A stretch of 54,108 bases of DNA, taken from contig NZ_JAGGPQ010000008.1 in assembly GCF_018613675.1 (NCBI RefSeq), positions 1-54,108 on the forward strand, in the 5' to 3' direction. This document shows, piece after piece, positions 29,980 through 39,242 of the stretch; position 1 is the stretch's first letter, and each line of letters starts with the position of its first letter. Made by a program: the position numbers and the translations under genes. The notes under the pieces are model-generated. The model worked only from the letters and a program-made list of their open reading frames with translations. It did not search any database and had not been told where the DNA came from. This DNA is from Arthrobacter sp. ISL-85. Its GTDB lineage: Bacteria > Actinomycetota > Actinomycetes > Actinomycetales > Micrococcaceae.

Positions 29980-31243
29980 ATGGAATCAGTAACCATTAGC
30001 GATCTGCCGATGACTCAGGAAGAAGTCGTCGCGGCGGCCCAAGGTTCGTTGCTGGTACTCGGTGAGCAAGCCCAAGAACGGATTGCCGCGAGCCGGGCAC
30101 TTCTGGAGGACGTCGTGTCCAGGGGCGACGCGATCTATGGGCTCCGCACGCGCGTCGGCCACGGAAAGGACACCCGGGTTCCCCAAGTAGAGCTGGAGCA
30201 GCTACAGCAGTTCCTGGTCTCGAGCCACGGCGGCTCGTTCGGGCCCCTGTTGGACCGGACAGTGGTCCGGGCCGCGATGGCCGTTCGGGTCTGCGGCATG
30301 GCCCGGGGCGGCTCCGGTGCCAGCCTGGCCGCGGCGGAAACCCTGTTGGCCATGTTGAATTCAGGGGTGCATCCCGTCCTGCACGGTACCGGATCGATCG
30401 GGGCTGCGGACATCAGCCCCATGGCCGGCATTGCCCAGGTAGCTGTGGGCGCCGGCACTGCGGAATTCCGGGGTGATGTTCTCTCGGGCGCGGAGGCGTT
30501 GCGCCGGGCTGGGATCGAACCGCACCGGCTTGAAGGCCGGGACGGGCTGGCGTTGATCTCGGCCAATGGCGTCTCGATCGGCCATGGTGCCCTGGTCCTG
30601 GCCCGTGCGGCCCGGACTGCCCGGGCAGCGGATCAGGCGGCAGTCCTGTCCATCGAAGCCACCCGCGGGAACCCTTCAGGCTTCTCGATGGCGGAACCCG
30701 CTGGTCGACGTCGAATCCGGCGCGGTGGTGAGCAACGGAAACTTCCATCCCATGGTGCTGGCCATTGCCTTCGACGCCCTGCGCGTCGCCCTAGTCCACG
30801 TAGGCCAGCTGAGCGAACGCCGCATGAGCCACTTGTGGAACGCCGTCATGCCGGCGATGAAGACGGTGTCCCCACCCCGAAGCCCCGGGCCGGTCCCCTT
30901 GCCGGGCGTGCAGCTTCGTTACGCAGGGTCTGCCTGCTACACCGAGCTCCGGCTACTCGCGGCACCAGCCACCTTGGATTCAACCATCCTGGATGTCGGC
31001 GTCGAGGACCATGCAACGGGGGCAGTGTTGAGCGTCCGGAAAACTGAGGAGGCGCTAAGCCTCCTGGAGGATTTGCTGGCCATCGAGGTCCTGCTGGCCG
31101 CCGACCTGTTGCGCGTATCGCCCCAAGGAACCCTCGGTGCCGGGGCCTCGATGATTCTAGAGCTCACGGCGGAGGCGTCGACCGGGGCCGGGTCCGCCGC
31201 CGAAGTTCACCGGAATCTTAGGGAACGCTTTCCGAATTTATAA
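29980..31243 (+). pseudogene. Aromatic amino acid ammonia-lyase-like gene with internal deletion
   Basis: ATG 29980 follows GGAGG. The first ~245 codons match the HutH/PAL family (ALLEDVVSRGDAIYGLRTRVG, LLAMLNSGVHPVLHGTGSIG, LEGRDGLALISANGVSIGHG, IEATRGNPSGF). Then, near 30690-30700, the sequence jumps frame to NPLVDVESGAVVSNGNFHPM, a region normally about 60-70 residues further on; the H-R-P-G-Q and YSLRCxPQ segments are missing. An internal deletion has therefore removed part of the active site. The MIO triad Ala-Ser-Gly is AAD (GSIGAADISPMA) and the Y-G-x-x-T-G-F-G loop is changed (YGLRTRVG), so the ancestor was probably not a canonical MIO enzyme. Confidence 0.8.
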
Positions 31244-31350
31244 GCGAATGCACCCTCCTCGGGCCCGTATCGGACTGACCGCGTTGATTCTGGCCTAGGC
31301 TCGGGGCGCCAACCGGATTTGGTGCGGGCACCGATGTCCAGTGTGAATGG

Positions 31351-31842
31351 TTAGGCAAGCCACCCGGCTACCTGCGCCGCCATCTCCTCCCGGTGCAAAG
31401 CAAACAGTTTAGATCGGTGGCCGTGGCTCCCGAGGGATGAGGAAAGTCGAGCAAGCACCGCTCTATTCCGAACCGCCCTGCCTAGGGGGATAACGAGGGC
31501 GTCCGGGATCAACGCAAGTTCAGCGGTCAGCACCTGGTCAAGAAAGGCAGAGAGTAGAGGCAGGCTGTCCGGGCCCGGCGAACCAGAGTAGTTATTGCCG
31601 GAGTAAAAAGCCGGGTAAAAGATCATTGATGGTGAATGCAGTAGTTCCGGACGCGTAGTGAAAAGATCGCCTGTCGCCTGCAATCCAAGGTGCTCGGCGA
31701 GCCCTATGCCATCGAGCATGGAGATGAGGTTAGTCCGCATTACGCCTGCGAAAGATCCCACGGCGGATGCCCGACGCAAGACATCGTCTCCGGTAAGACC
31801 TTCGAACAGTGCCTGCTGGGCCTCCTTGCAGGAAAGGAACAT
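31351..31842 (-). pseudogene. 5'-truncated UDG-superfamily-like protein
   Basis: The open frame reads MRTNLISMLDGIGLAEHLGL, SPSMIFYPAFYSGNNYSGSP, IPDALVIPLGRAVRNRAVLA and a C-terminal GSHGHRSKLF block. I recall this pattern from actinobacterial uracil-DNA-glycosylase-like proteins (NYSG, DALVVPLGKAV, G-S-x-G-H-R), where an N-terminal half with the catalytic loop precedes it. Here that half is absent: the frame opens only about 40 codons before the conserved part and abuts a foreign segment at 31845-31916. The gene is therefore likely dead. Family assignment is tentative. Confidence 0.45.
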
Positions 31843-31849
31843 CTGATAC

Positions 31850-31918
31850 AGGCCTGGTCACGGCCTTGGGCGTGGACGGGAAGAAGCTCAGGGACCTGGA
31901 CCGGGCCGGAATCCAGTG
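31850..31918 (+). other. Fragment of an unidentified gene between two truncated genes
   Basis: The plus strand reads TGLVTALGVDGKKLRDLDRA and GIQ then TGA at 31916-31918. It looks like the extreme C terminus of an unrelated protein wedged between two genes that have both lost their 5' ends. Confidence 0.4.
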
Positions 31919-32332
31919 ATGAGCACCGCCTCCGTCACCAACGTCCGGACAGTGCAGCAACCCTGCTTCGACCGGATGGTGGTTGACCTCAACGGCCCCC
32001 TCAAGGGCTACACGGTCCGCTACGTCCCGGAATTCACCCAGGACGCCACCGGCAACACGATCCCTGTGCTGGGCAACGCCCGCCTGCAGGTCACCGTGAA
32101 CGCACCCTCATATGACAGCAAGGGCAACGTCACCTACAACCCGGCCGCCAAGGCCGAGCTGTCCAACGTCGCCGGCTACCAGACCTTCCGGCAAGTGGTT
32201 TACGCCGGAAGCTTCGAAGGGTCCACCAGCATCGGCCTCGGCGTCCGCGCCCGGCTGCCCTTCCGGGTCTTCACCCTGGACGGACCAGGCTCCGGAACCC
32301 GCCTGATCATGGACGTCGCCCACTTCTGGTGA
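31919..32332 (+). pseudogene. AMIN-like domain protein lacking its signal peptide
   Basis: The frame encodes most of an AMIN-like domain (TNVRTVQQPCFDRMVVDLNG, GYTVRYVPEFTQDATGNTIP, then TFRQVVYAGSFEGSTSIGLG, LPFRVFTLDGPGSGTRLIMD). Family members are normally exported or lipoproteins with a signal peptide of about 40-60 residues. Here the frame begins directly inside the domain, at ATG 31919, which overlaps the stop of a foreign fragment, so the exported form has been lost. The domain itself looks intact. A good terminator follows at 32345-32382. Confidence 0.65.
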
Positions 32333-32344
32333 CGTCATCCAGAA

Positions 32345-32382
32345 AAGGTGCCGCACACCGCTGATCCGGCGTGCGGCACCTT
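32345..32382. terminator. Bidirectional stem-loop
   Basis: AAGGTGCCGCAC and GTGCGGCACCTT form a perfect 12-bp stem with a 14-nt loop. It serves the plus-strand AMIN-like gene and perhaps the convergent gene at 32395. Confidence 0.85.
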
Positions 32383-32394
32383 GCTGTCTGCCCG

Positions 32395-32679
32395 CTACAC
32401 CGGAGGCTTGAAGAAGCTCTTCGGGTCGTCGGCGCCGAGCAGATCGTGGTGGAAGACGATGGCGTTCACCGGCCGGGTGTCCACAAACAGGACGGCCACC
32501 GTCTGGGAGTGGACCACGCTGTAGCGGGTGGGTCCATCGAGCCAGGAGTGGATGCCGGTGTACTCCTCGACGACCAGCCCGTCACCGAGCAGGCCTCGCT
32601 CCTCAAGCAGGTCGAAGACAAGATTCCAGGCGAGATCCATCAGTTCGTGGATGACCGCCTCCACCGTTGGAGCCGTCAT
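32395..32679 (-). CDS. Hypothetical small protein
   Basis: The 94-residue soluble protein has a helical start (VEAVIHELMDLAWNLVFDLL) followed by beta-rich segments (GLVVEEYTGIHSWLDG, SVVHSQTVAVLFVDTRPVNA). It converges on the terminator at 32345. Family not recognised. Good coding character and codon use support a real gene. Confidence 0.55.
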   Translation of the reverse strand: MTAPTVEAVIHELMDLAWNLVFDLLEERGLLGDGLVVEEYTGIHSWLDGPTRYSVVHSQTVAVLFVDTRPVNAIVFHHDLLGADDPKSFFKPPV

Positions 32680-32749
32680 GCTTCCATGGTCCTCCCGGGT
32701 GCCGACAACGCGGTGAAAGGGCTATAGCGTGTCCTTGATGTGGCTAGGC

Positions 32750-33280
32750 CTAGTCCTGCCGGCGGCCGCCAACTTCTCGATGCCAGTACCTGGCGTCCTC
32801 GCTCCCGGTTCGGTGTATGGCATCGGGCTGCCATGGTGAGCGCCAGAATTGAAGGAGGTAGTCATCGACTGTTCCCTCGGCGAACTCCCCTGCGTGCCCT
32901 TCATCCCGGCCGTTGGCACTGACACGCAGCCGGTAGGAACCTGGCGGGAGGTCAATGGGCCCACCACCCATATCAACCCAGGCACTCCACGCAACGTCTT
33001 GTCCTTCAGGAACCGTGATGGAGACCTCGACGACATCCTCCCACTGCCCGCCATCGCTTCCAGGTGGAGCGTCCAGCAGGACCATTCGAACCGGCGAGCC
33101 GCCCGACCGCCGGGCAAGGTTGATGTGCACCCCGGTCGGACGGGCAGCGCCTACCAAGCCGTTGACCTGACCCTGATATGAACGGTCAAAGTCGCCGTCG
33201 AAGTACCCGTCTTCACCCCACGAAAGGTCCAACTGACCGTAATCGGTTTGGATCACCTGGTCCAGCAATACCCGTTCCAC
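32750..33280 (-). CDS. Hypothetical beta-rich protein
   Basis: The 176-residue protein begins RVLLDQVIQTDYGQLDLSWG. It contains several strands (GVHINLARRSGGSPVRMVLL, VEVSITVPEGQDVAWSAWVD) and a conserved-looking PPGSYRLRVSANGRDEG segment, giving a jelly-roll-like impression. There is no signal peptide and no catalytic motif. Similar proteins occur singly in accessory regions of actinobacteria; I cannot name the family. It forms a same-strand pair with 32395-32679. Confidence 0.6.
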   Translation of the reverse strand: MERVLLDQVIQTDYGQLDLSWGEDGYFDGDFDRSYQGQVNGLVGAARPTGVHINLARRSGGSPVRMVLLDAPPGSDGGQWEDVVEVSITVPEGQDVAWSAWVDMGGGPIDLPPGSYRLRVSANGRDEGHAGEFAEGTVDDYLLQFWRSPWQPDAIHRTGSEDARYWHREVGGRRQD

Positions 33281-33570
33281 AGGCCCAGCGTAGCCGCGTC
33301 AGGCAGATCAGGTCTGGCAGAAGCCACCGGTGTTGATGACCTTGAGTATCCGGCGGCCGCCCCGTCGGGGACCGCCGCGGCAGGGTCGGCGGACCTGAAG
33401 TGCCAATGGTGGTTCCCTCCCCAGGCAGAGCACCACCGGACAGTGCAGAAATCCACCGTTGGTGCCCTGCCCGAAATTCAAAGCAGAACGACCAGCGAAA
33501 CCCCGTTACCCCGTGCATGGCACGACTCAGGCTTGCGTAGGATGCTGGACACCTGAACAGCATCCTGAGC

Positions 33571-34017
33571 GTGATCGAATTCGATCTCGAGACAACTGCA
33601 AGTCCGGAGAAGGTGCGCACCGCGCTGATCGACTTCTCTGAACACCGCCCCCAGCTGTGGCCGGGAATCGAACCCTCGCTGTATCAGGTCTACTCGGTCG
33701 GCGAGACCACGGCGGAGGTGCGCGAGGGCAGCAAAGGCCCGGGAATGAAACTCTGGGCGCGCGAGCACTACGACTGGTCCCACCCGCACACAGTGCGCTG
33801 GACGGTCCAGGAGAGCAACTTCTCCGCGCCGGGCAGCTACGTAGCGGCCACGATCCGGGCCGCCCGCGACGGTGGGAGCATCGTCCACGTCACTTGGAAC
33901 CGCACCGGCAGCACCGTGGTGGGGAGGCTGATCTGCAGGATGATCCGGACGTCCAAGGGCAGGCCGGTCGCCGCATCCTTCAAGCGGGGTCTTGCGGTGT
34001 TGGAGAGCGGCGATTAG
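33571..34017 (+). CDS. SRPBCC (START-like) family protein
   Basis: The 148-residue protein starts at GTG 33571. The SRPBCC/polyketide-cyclase-like pattern is clear: IEFDLETTASPEKVRTALID as the first strand and helix, FSEHRPQLWPGIEPSLYQVY, AREHYDWSHPHTVRWTV, VHVTWNRTG and a C-terminal helix. These proteins hold hydrophobic ligands in a deep cavity. No ligand can be predicted. Its stop lies 12 bp before repeat copy 17. Confidence 0.75.
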   Translation: MIEFDLETTASPEKVRTALIDFSEHRPQLWPGIEPSLYQVYSVGETTAEVREGSKGPGMKLWAREHYDWSHPHTVRWTVQESNFSAPGSYVAATIRAARDGGSIVHVTWNRTGSTVVGRLICRMIRTSKGRPVAASFKRGLAVLESGD

Positions 34018-34029
34018 GACCTCACCGGA

Positions 34030-34058
34030 TGCCCGATAGCGGATCTCTGACCGTACGT
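34030..34058. repeat. GGATCC-palindrome repeat, copy 17
   Basis: TGCCCGATAGCGGATCTCTG then ACCGTACGT. It is close to copy 14. With copy 18 it brackets the methyltransferase gene. Confidence 0.65.
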
Positions 34059-34069
34059 CTGACGGTTGT

Positions 34070-34851
34070 TCAGCTCCGCGCGCGGGCAACTGCAAGGTAG
34101 CGATGTTCGTTGGTTACGAATTCTCTTTCCGTGACGCTGCCGTGCAGAATGGCGTTGAACGCGTCGACGTCGGCGATGGCGCCTGAGCCGTCGACGTCGG
34201 CGTGCAGGAGGTCGAGCGCGCCGAGCCAGAAGATCAAGGATTCAATATCCTGGACGACGTAATCGACGTCGTACTCGCAAAACTCGAGAAGATCGAGCCC
34301 GGCATCGTCGAACATCTCGGGTGCAATCGGGGCGTTGGCCGTGGTCTGGCCCAAGGCCTGCTTGACGTTTGCCATGTTGCGTTCACCAACTTGCTGGGTG
34401 ATGAAGACACCCCCGGTCTTCAGACGAGCTGGCAGTTTCTTCAGTGCGAACGGAGCATGGCGGTTCAGTGCCACATCGAACCGACCGTTGACGTTCTCCA
34501 ATTCGTGGCTGCTGCACACAAAAGACACATTTGGTATGTCGCGGCCATTCTCAACGGCAACGGTCACCATATGCGAATCAAGGTCAATTCCCAGTCCCGA
34601 CCTGATTACGGGCTCGAAAGACAGCAACATCTCACCGCCCCCTGTCCCGATGTCCAGCACATGTGTGTTGGCCCCACGTACCGGGCGACGGCGGCACGAT
34701 AGTCCCAGGGAGTGGGTGCCCGCCAGGCAACCATGCGCGAAAAGTCCCACCCCAGACGCGGCCCAACCACTTTGCCGATCGAATCAAGCTCCTGCTGGCT
34801 ATAAGAGGTCTTCACGCCGAAATCCTCTCGCACGTCTGGGAAGGAAGACAA
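34070..34851 (-). pseudogene. SAM-dependent methyltransferase, frameshifted
   Basis: The N-terminal part (TTG 34851: DSIGKVVGPRLGWDFSRMVA, then PTPWDYRAAVARYVG) and the main part (ANTHVLDIGTGGGEMLLSFE) are in different frames that meet near 34668-34680, consistent with one missing base. The SAM-binding motif I is VLDIGTGGGE, followed by GIDLDSHMV, NVSFVCSSHELEN and the LKTGGVFITQQVG strand. A repaired protein of about 260 aa would be a class I methyltransferase of the small-molecule type. It is the only gene between repeat copies 17 and 18, repeating the one-gene unit pattern outside the transposon. Confidence 0.75.
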
Positions 34852-34883
34852 CTCACCCCAACGCTAATAAGCCGGTGCTCAGG

Positions 34884-34918
34884 GTGCCCGGCAAAGGATC
34901 CTTGAACACACGGGATGT
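34884..34918. repeat. GGATCC-palindrome repeat, copy 18
   Basis: GTGCCCGGCAAAGGATCCTT then GAACACACGGGATGT. AAGGATCCTT is a perfect palindrome. Confidence 0.7.
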
Positions 34919-35170
34919 CTGGACCAACCGGGGCAGTCCCGTCTATATGAAGCTGCTCGATGCCCGGGATCTATCTGGGATCACTATCGACGTTTTATCG
35001 GGGTTTTTCAGGAGAACAGGATGGTCAAGGAAAGTGCGGAACGTGTCCCTGGGATTTGTCCTCAAACGAGTAACTGACTATTCCAAGAGACGGTTGCATG
35101 GAGGGTACTATTGCGTAACGCAAGTTATCGAATCGGCTGATGGGCAAGGAGCCCAGATCGGATTTCAGCA

Positions 35171-36238
35171 ATGATGACATCTTTGCCCTTGTGGGTTCTC
35201 ATCATCATATTTATTGCTGCTTCGGCGGTCATTTGGTTCGCAGGGATTCAGCTGTCCAACAAGACCGACATCCTCGACCGGCGATTTCACCTCGGTTCGG
35301 CCTTGGGCGGATTGATCCTCCTTGCAATCGCAACAAATCTCCCTGAGCTCGCTATCACCGTTAGCGCTGCCATCTCGGGAAACCTGGAAGTGGCTGTGGG
35401 TAACATCCTCGGTGGCATCGCTTTGCAAACGGTCGTGCTGGTGGTGCTGGACGTCTTCGGAGTTAAAGGAAAGTACCCCCTGACGTACAAAGCCGCTTCC
35501 CTGACCCTCGTCATCGAAGCCGTGACCGTTGTTGCGGTCCTCGGGGTCGTGATCGCCGGCAGCCAGATGCCACCAGGGTTCGTCTTTGCCCGCCTAACCC
35601 CGGCCGCCGTCCTGATCGCGGTCATCTGGATCCTTGGACTTCTGCTCGTCCAGCGCGCGCAAAAGCATTTGCCATGGCACGAGCAGGGCGAAGCCCCCCA
35701 AAGCCAGCCCGAACCCAAAGGCCACAGCAAGGCAAAAGCCCAACACAACAGCAGCAAAACACACAGCACAGGTGCGTCCGTGGCGATATTTGCCGGCGCC
35801 GCAATCGCCACTCTGATCGCCGGTGTCGCACTGGAGGAAAGCGGCAGCGCAGCAGCGGACCAGATCGGTCTCTCCGGAGTGCTCTTCGGAGCGACCGTCC
35901 TGGCTTTGGCAACATCTCTGCCCGAAATTTCTACTGGCCTGGCTTCCGTCCGCCAAGGCGACTACAAACTGGCAGTCAGTGACATCTTCGGCGGAAACGC
36001 CTTCCTCCCCGTCCTCTTCCTGCTCGCCGTGCTCATATCCGGCAAAGCAGTCCTCCCGCAGGCCCAAGCCACGGACATCTACCTCACAGCACTTGCTGTA
36101 CTCCTCACCGTCGTGTACCTGCTCGGGCTGCTGTTTCGTCCCCAACGACGGATAGCACGAATGGGAACCGATTCCCTCATCGTCCTCGTGCTCTACGCCG
36201 TCGGCATCGCCGGTCTCTTCGCCGTCGCCGCCGGATAA
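35171..36238 (+). CDS. Sodium/calcium exchanger family protein
   Basis: The 355-residue membrane antiporter of the Ca2+:cation family has both alpha repeats: ATNLPELAITVSAAISGN with VAVGNILGGIALQT in the first half, and ATSLPEISTGLASVRQGD with LAVSDIFGGNAFLPVL in the second. About ten membrane helices are predicted, with a hydrophilic loop rich in Lys, Gln and Ser in the middle (around residues 175-200). It probably exports Ca2+ or another cation in exchange for Na+ or H+. The C-terminal 75 residues are nearly duplicated by the remnant at 18114-18340. The gene appears intact. Start ATG 35171 or 35174. Confidence 0.9.
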   Translation: MMTSLPLWVLIIIFIAASAVIWFAGIQLSNKTDILDRRFHLGSALGGLILLAIATNLPELAITVSAAISGNLEVAVGNILGGIALQTVVLVVLDVFGVKGKYPLTYKAASLTLVIEAVTVVAVLGVVIAGSQMPPGFVFARLTPAAVLIAVIWILGLLLVQRAQKHLPWHEQGEAPQSQPEPKGHSKAKAQHNSSKTHSTGASVAIFAGAAIATLIAGVALEESGSAAADQIGLSGVLFGATVLALATSLPEISTGLASVRQGDYKLAVSDIFGGNAFLPVLFLLAVLISGKAVLPQAQATDIYLTALAVLLTVVYLLGLLFRPQRRIARMGTDSLIVLVLYAVGIAGLFAVAAG

Positions 36239-36828
36239 ACATCCCAACTCACGAATCCGAGGCACACGCCGAATCGGCATAACCTCTCCGGAGCTCCCGT
36301 GCTGGAGGGTGGGTCCTTCATCCCCAAACCGATCACATGCCCATGGTCACCATCAACAGGTAGGTTCTTGGCGGCACACGCGTGGCGGCCTCCAGCACCG
36401 GGCCCTTATTCAAGAACGGTAAACAAGACAAGCCCGTGCGGCCTGGCCCGCGTGGTTTTGATCGCTATGCGGCGGCTGTGAACGCTTTTGGTGCACCTGC
36501 GCCCGCAATCCGGTCCCCGTGGGACCAACGGGCGCCCGACAAGTAGCGCCGCCAAAACGCCGCGATTTACCGCTAAAAGTAAAAACGTAACCGGACGCAG
36601 GAGCGCAGCCGGCGCCTGACAGTAGGCAGGTCAGAAATAGTCGTTTTGCCGTTCCTTGTGCTGACTGTTTCGAAGGAGGTTGGCTGTGACTTTTGGCGCT
36701 ATTGGCGGCGTCTTGTGAAAGCTGCATTTGGTACCGGCGGGGGCCAGCTGTCTCTTGTGAAGGATGTGGGACGTGACTTCTTCCCGATAAGCCGGAGCGG
36801 TCGTGATCCGGCTTGGTTGAGAAATGCG
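36239..36828. other. Gap; one possible coding remnant
   Basis: A plus-strand frame at about 36412-36546 reads KNGKQDKPVRPGPRGFDRYA and stops at TAG 36544. It resembles the tail of an unidentified protein. Nothing else was recognised. Confidence 0.3.
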
Positions 36829-37224
36829 TTACTCCTGCCCAGGCTCCGTCCCGTCCTCGTCCGTGGGCCTGAGCAGCCATTCCATGGCTTGGTCTGACGA
36901 TGTGAAATACCTGATCGGGAATCCGGGCGGTGTCAGGGGCAGACGGAACATCCCGATTACGCGATCACGGGGAGAGGAACCGACAAGGGCCATACGCGAG
37001 ATGCTGGATGGGTCGGGAAAGACTCTTCGAGCGGACGCGGAGTGGGTCACGCCATGGATTTCGACAAGCATCGGCAACTTTGCGCCCTGGCCCAGCGTGG
37101 AAACGGCCGTAAGACCGGCCTTGGCTACATCGATCCCCACGTATGCCCCTTGTTTCCAGCGCAAATGAAGGACCCCGTCGGACAACTCCATCGTGCCTTT
37201 GCCTTTGAGGTCCACCGTGCTCAT
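36829..37224 (-). CDS. STAS/SpoIIAA-like domain protein, copy B
   Basis: The protein is about 131 residues from ATG 37224 (MSTVDLKGKGTMELSDGVLH), chosen because the similarity with copy A (19261-19641) begins there. Shared blocks are LHLRWKQG/LHLVWKRG, LPMLVEIHGV/YPMLIDIANT, ALVGSSPRDRVIGMF/ALLGSSPVNRVIANF and YFTSSDQAMEWLL/FFTSRNEALSWLL. Same unknown function; the fold suggests a phosphorylation- or ligand-controlled binding module. The two copies lie near the two exchanger loci and near the two PFPEDL genes. Confidence 0.75.
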   Translation of the reverse strand: MSTVDLKGKGTMELSDGVLHLRWKQGAYVGIDVAKAGLTAVSTLGQGAKLPMLVEIHGVTHSASARRVFPDPSSISRMALVGSSPRDRVIGMFRLPLTPPGFPIRYFTSSDQAMEWLLRPTDEDGTEPGQE

Positions 37225-37311
37225 TCCGCCCCCTGTTGTGAAAGCCCAACCAAAGTCTTGACTGTAACCGAATGGCATCAACTCTGGCAGACGAACGAAT
37301 CCGCTCAGCAC

Positions 37312-37617
37312 TGCAGGCTACCTAAGCGACAGCAACGGCTCTCCGCCCGTAACCGGTACCTGAGGTGTGTGACTGGGCCAAGGAATCCCCACCCCTGTGC
37401 AAGTCTGTAGGACACGCCGGGTTAAACCTGCTCGGCCCTCCGTGGAGTGGTGGGCCCCGGCCCCTCAGGTAGCACACCTATCGGCTCCCGGGCCAGACCC
37501 AGTACTCGCACCCTATACGCAGCAGGAAATCACCTCCCCCATCCTGGCGGAGGTTTGGGATTTCTGATCGGGTCTTTTGGCCGTATTGCTGGTCAGCTGT
37601 TGCTGACACGCTTGGGC
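37312..37617. other. Gap
   Basis: No gene, terminator or repeat recognised on either strand. Confidence 0.3.
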
Positions 37618-37869
37618 ATGCCCTACGTGGTGGAATACCGGACGGCCTCGAGCGCTGGGCAGTTCAGGGTGGAAGGGGTCGACGTGTGCCATGCGGTGGC
37701 AAAGGCCGCGGAAGCCCTGGGGGGCCTGCACTGCATCGGCGCGACGTTGCTCTGCTCCCATGATCCGATTCCCATCGCCGGGACGGGGTCAATCCTTGCC
37801 ACCTACACACCAGCGAGCGGATGGCGGAGGTACAGGGAGCATGAGCAAGCTCCCTACCCTGCGACGTAA
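37618..37869 (+). CDS. Hypothetical small protein
   Basis: The 83-residue protein starts at ATG 37618, where the sequence becomes protein-like: PYVVEYRTASSAGQFRVEGV, then DVCHAVAKAAEALGGLHCIG and ATLLCSHDPIPI. Two strands, one helix and a further strand would form a small alpha/beta domain. Family not recognised. Upstream in-frame codons back to 37447 look non-coding and are left out. Confidence 0.45.
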   Translation: MPYVVEYRTASSAGQFRVEGVDVCHAVAKAAEALGGLHCIGATLLCSHDPIPIAGTGSILATYTPASGWRRYREHEQAPYPAT

Positions 37870-38757
37870 TCGCGGAGGCGTCCTCAGCGGTGATGTGGCC
37901 GGGGAGCAACGGGGCCCGCTGAGAGCCGGACTCGGCACTAAGGCCTATGCCTCGTCTGCGCAGCCGAATCCACGCTTCAGTGTCACGTAGGGATTTTCCG
38001 GCCTTAGCCGGAGTTAGCGTTGCCTGCGTCGTTGGCCACTTCGAGACATCGATGGCGCGCCCCTACCCCAGTCGCGATCCCCGCGGGCCGACACTGAGCG
38101 TGAGCAGCTAATCCACCGAAGAGCTAACCGGATTCCTGGACGCCCTCCATGGAAAACCTCGACACTCCAACGCCTGAACCAGAGGCGATCTTCTGGTACG
38201 ACAAAGCTGCCAACGAATGCACCGCCGAAATCTCTGAACCACGTCCTCAGAAGCGACCCCTGTGCAGGGCCGTGGACGGGCCGTCTCCAGTCTGGGGAGC
38301 GCATAGAGCCGCCCCCAAAAAGGACCTGCTCTATGCGCGATCAATCCAGGCTCGCCAGTAAGGGACAAGCTCCCGGCAACAGGACAGATACATGACCGGA
38401 GCCGGACGCCTTGGGGAAACGACCGACGCCGGTGGACGGCCCAACAGTAGCAGCACCCGGATGTGAACTTTCACCGGCTCTACGCCTCACTACGACTTAT
38501 CATCGGCCCGCGACCATAGGGTCTCCAGCCCGCCAACCCAGCAGGTCAGCGGAAATGCGCGTTGACCTCCCGAGGAGGGCAACAACGGCATTGTGGTGAT
38601 CCTGCGGAAACCTTGAAACAAAACTGATGGATGACAGGAAATACTCGTGAGGTCGTGCAGCAGAGCGCGGCGGTCCGCGCCGCCGGCGCACTGTTGCAGC
38701 CGCGAAGGGGCCAGGGCAATGAATCGTCTGGAGTGCCGCTAGTGAAAGGGACATGCC
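37870..38757. other. Gap with possible transposase remnant
   Basis: No intact gene. Around 38107-38250 two frames (EELTGFLDALHGKPRHSN and TPEPEAIFWYDKAANECTAE) join with a one-base shift and recall the N-G-R-P-R-K...TPAE ending of IS30-like transposases. The match is weak. Confidence 0.25.
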
Positions 38758-38955
38758 ATGTCAGCCCGTCTGCGGATCACTCCTACAGATCCTTTCCCTG
38801 AGGATCTGGAAAAGCTGAAGGACGAGAAGTTGCAGGTTCTCGATAGCGAGGTCCATCGTCAGCTGGACCATGAAATCGTCACGGTGAATCTCACCCAGAG
38901 ACAGAGTTTCGCCACCAGGAGCTTGATATGGAGTTCGAGCACCGCGACAACTAGA
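38758..38955 (+). pseudogene. Small acidic PFPEDL-type protein, copy B, frameshifted
   Basis: ATG 38758 encodes LRITPTDPFPEDLEKLKDEK and LQVLDSEVHRQLDHEI. The family's third block (GESHPETEFRHQELDMEFEH, stop at 38953-38955) continues in another frame from about 38885. Restoring one base would give a 65-residue protein close to copy A at 18667-18870. It lies about 1.5 kb downstream of STAS copy B. Confidence 0.65.
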
Positions 38956-39048
38956 ACGACTCAGTTTTTTGAAACTGGGCCTCACCGATGAATTTTCCGC
39001 GCCATGCCGGTCTTACAACGAATACCGACTCACGGGAGACTGACGCCA

Positions 39049-39242
39049 TGCGCACACTGGTCTTTGGTATGAACTTGAGCCTGGACGGATACATCGCCGA
39101 GCCCGGCGACAATCTCGGCTGGAGCGTACCGAGCGAAGAGCTGCAGCACAAAGCCGTCGAAGACCAGGACCCTGCGCGCGGACGCGCTGCCGGAAGCATG
39201 GGCGGTAGCCGGTTGCAGGCCCTCCTGCGCACATTGGTCTGA
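39049..39242 (+). pseudogene. DHFR/RibD-C-like protein, N-terminal fragment
   Basis: ATG 39049 begins RTLVFGMNLSLDGYIAEPGD, the very conserved first strand and NADPH-site start of the bacterial RibD-C/dihydrofolate-reductase-like family (MR-x-L-x-x-x-x-x-SLDG-x-I-A). After about 35 codons the sequence no longer matches the family and stops at 39242, against a normal length of about 190 residues. It is a 5' fragment left after deletion. Confidence 0.6.

Noticed and set aside
38107..38250. IS30-type transposase remnant
   Set aside because: Only a weak pattern with a frame change; reported as a low-confidence note in the gap entry.
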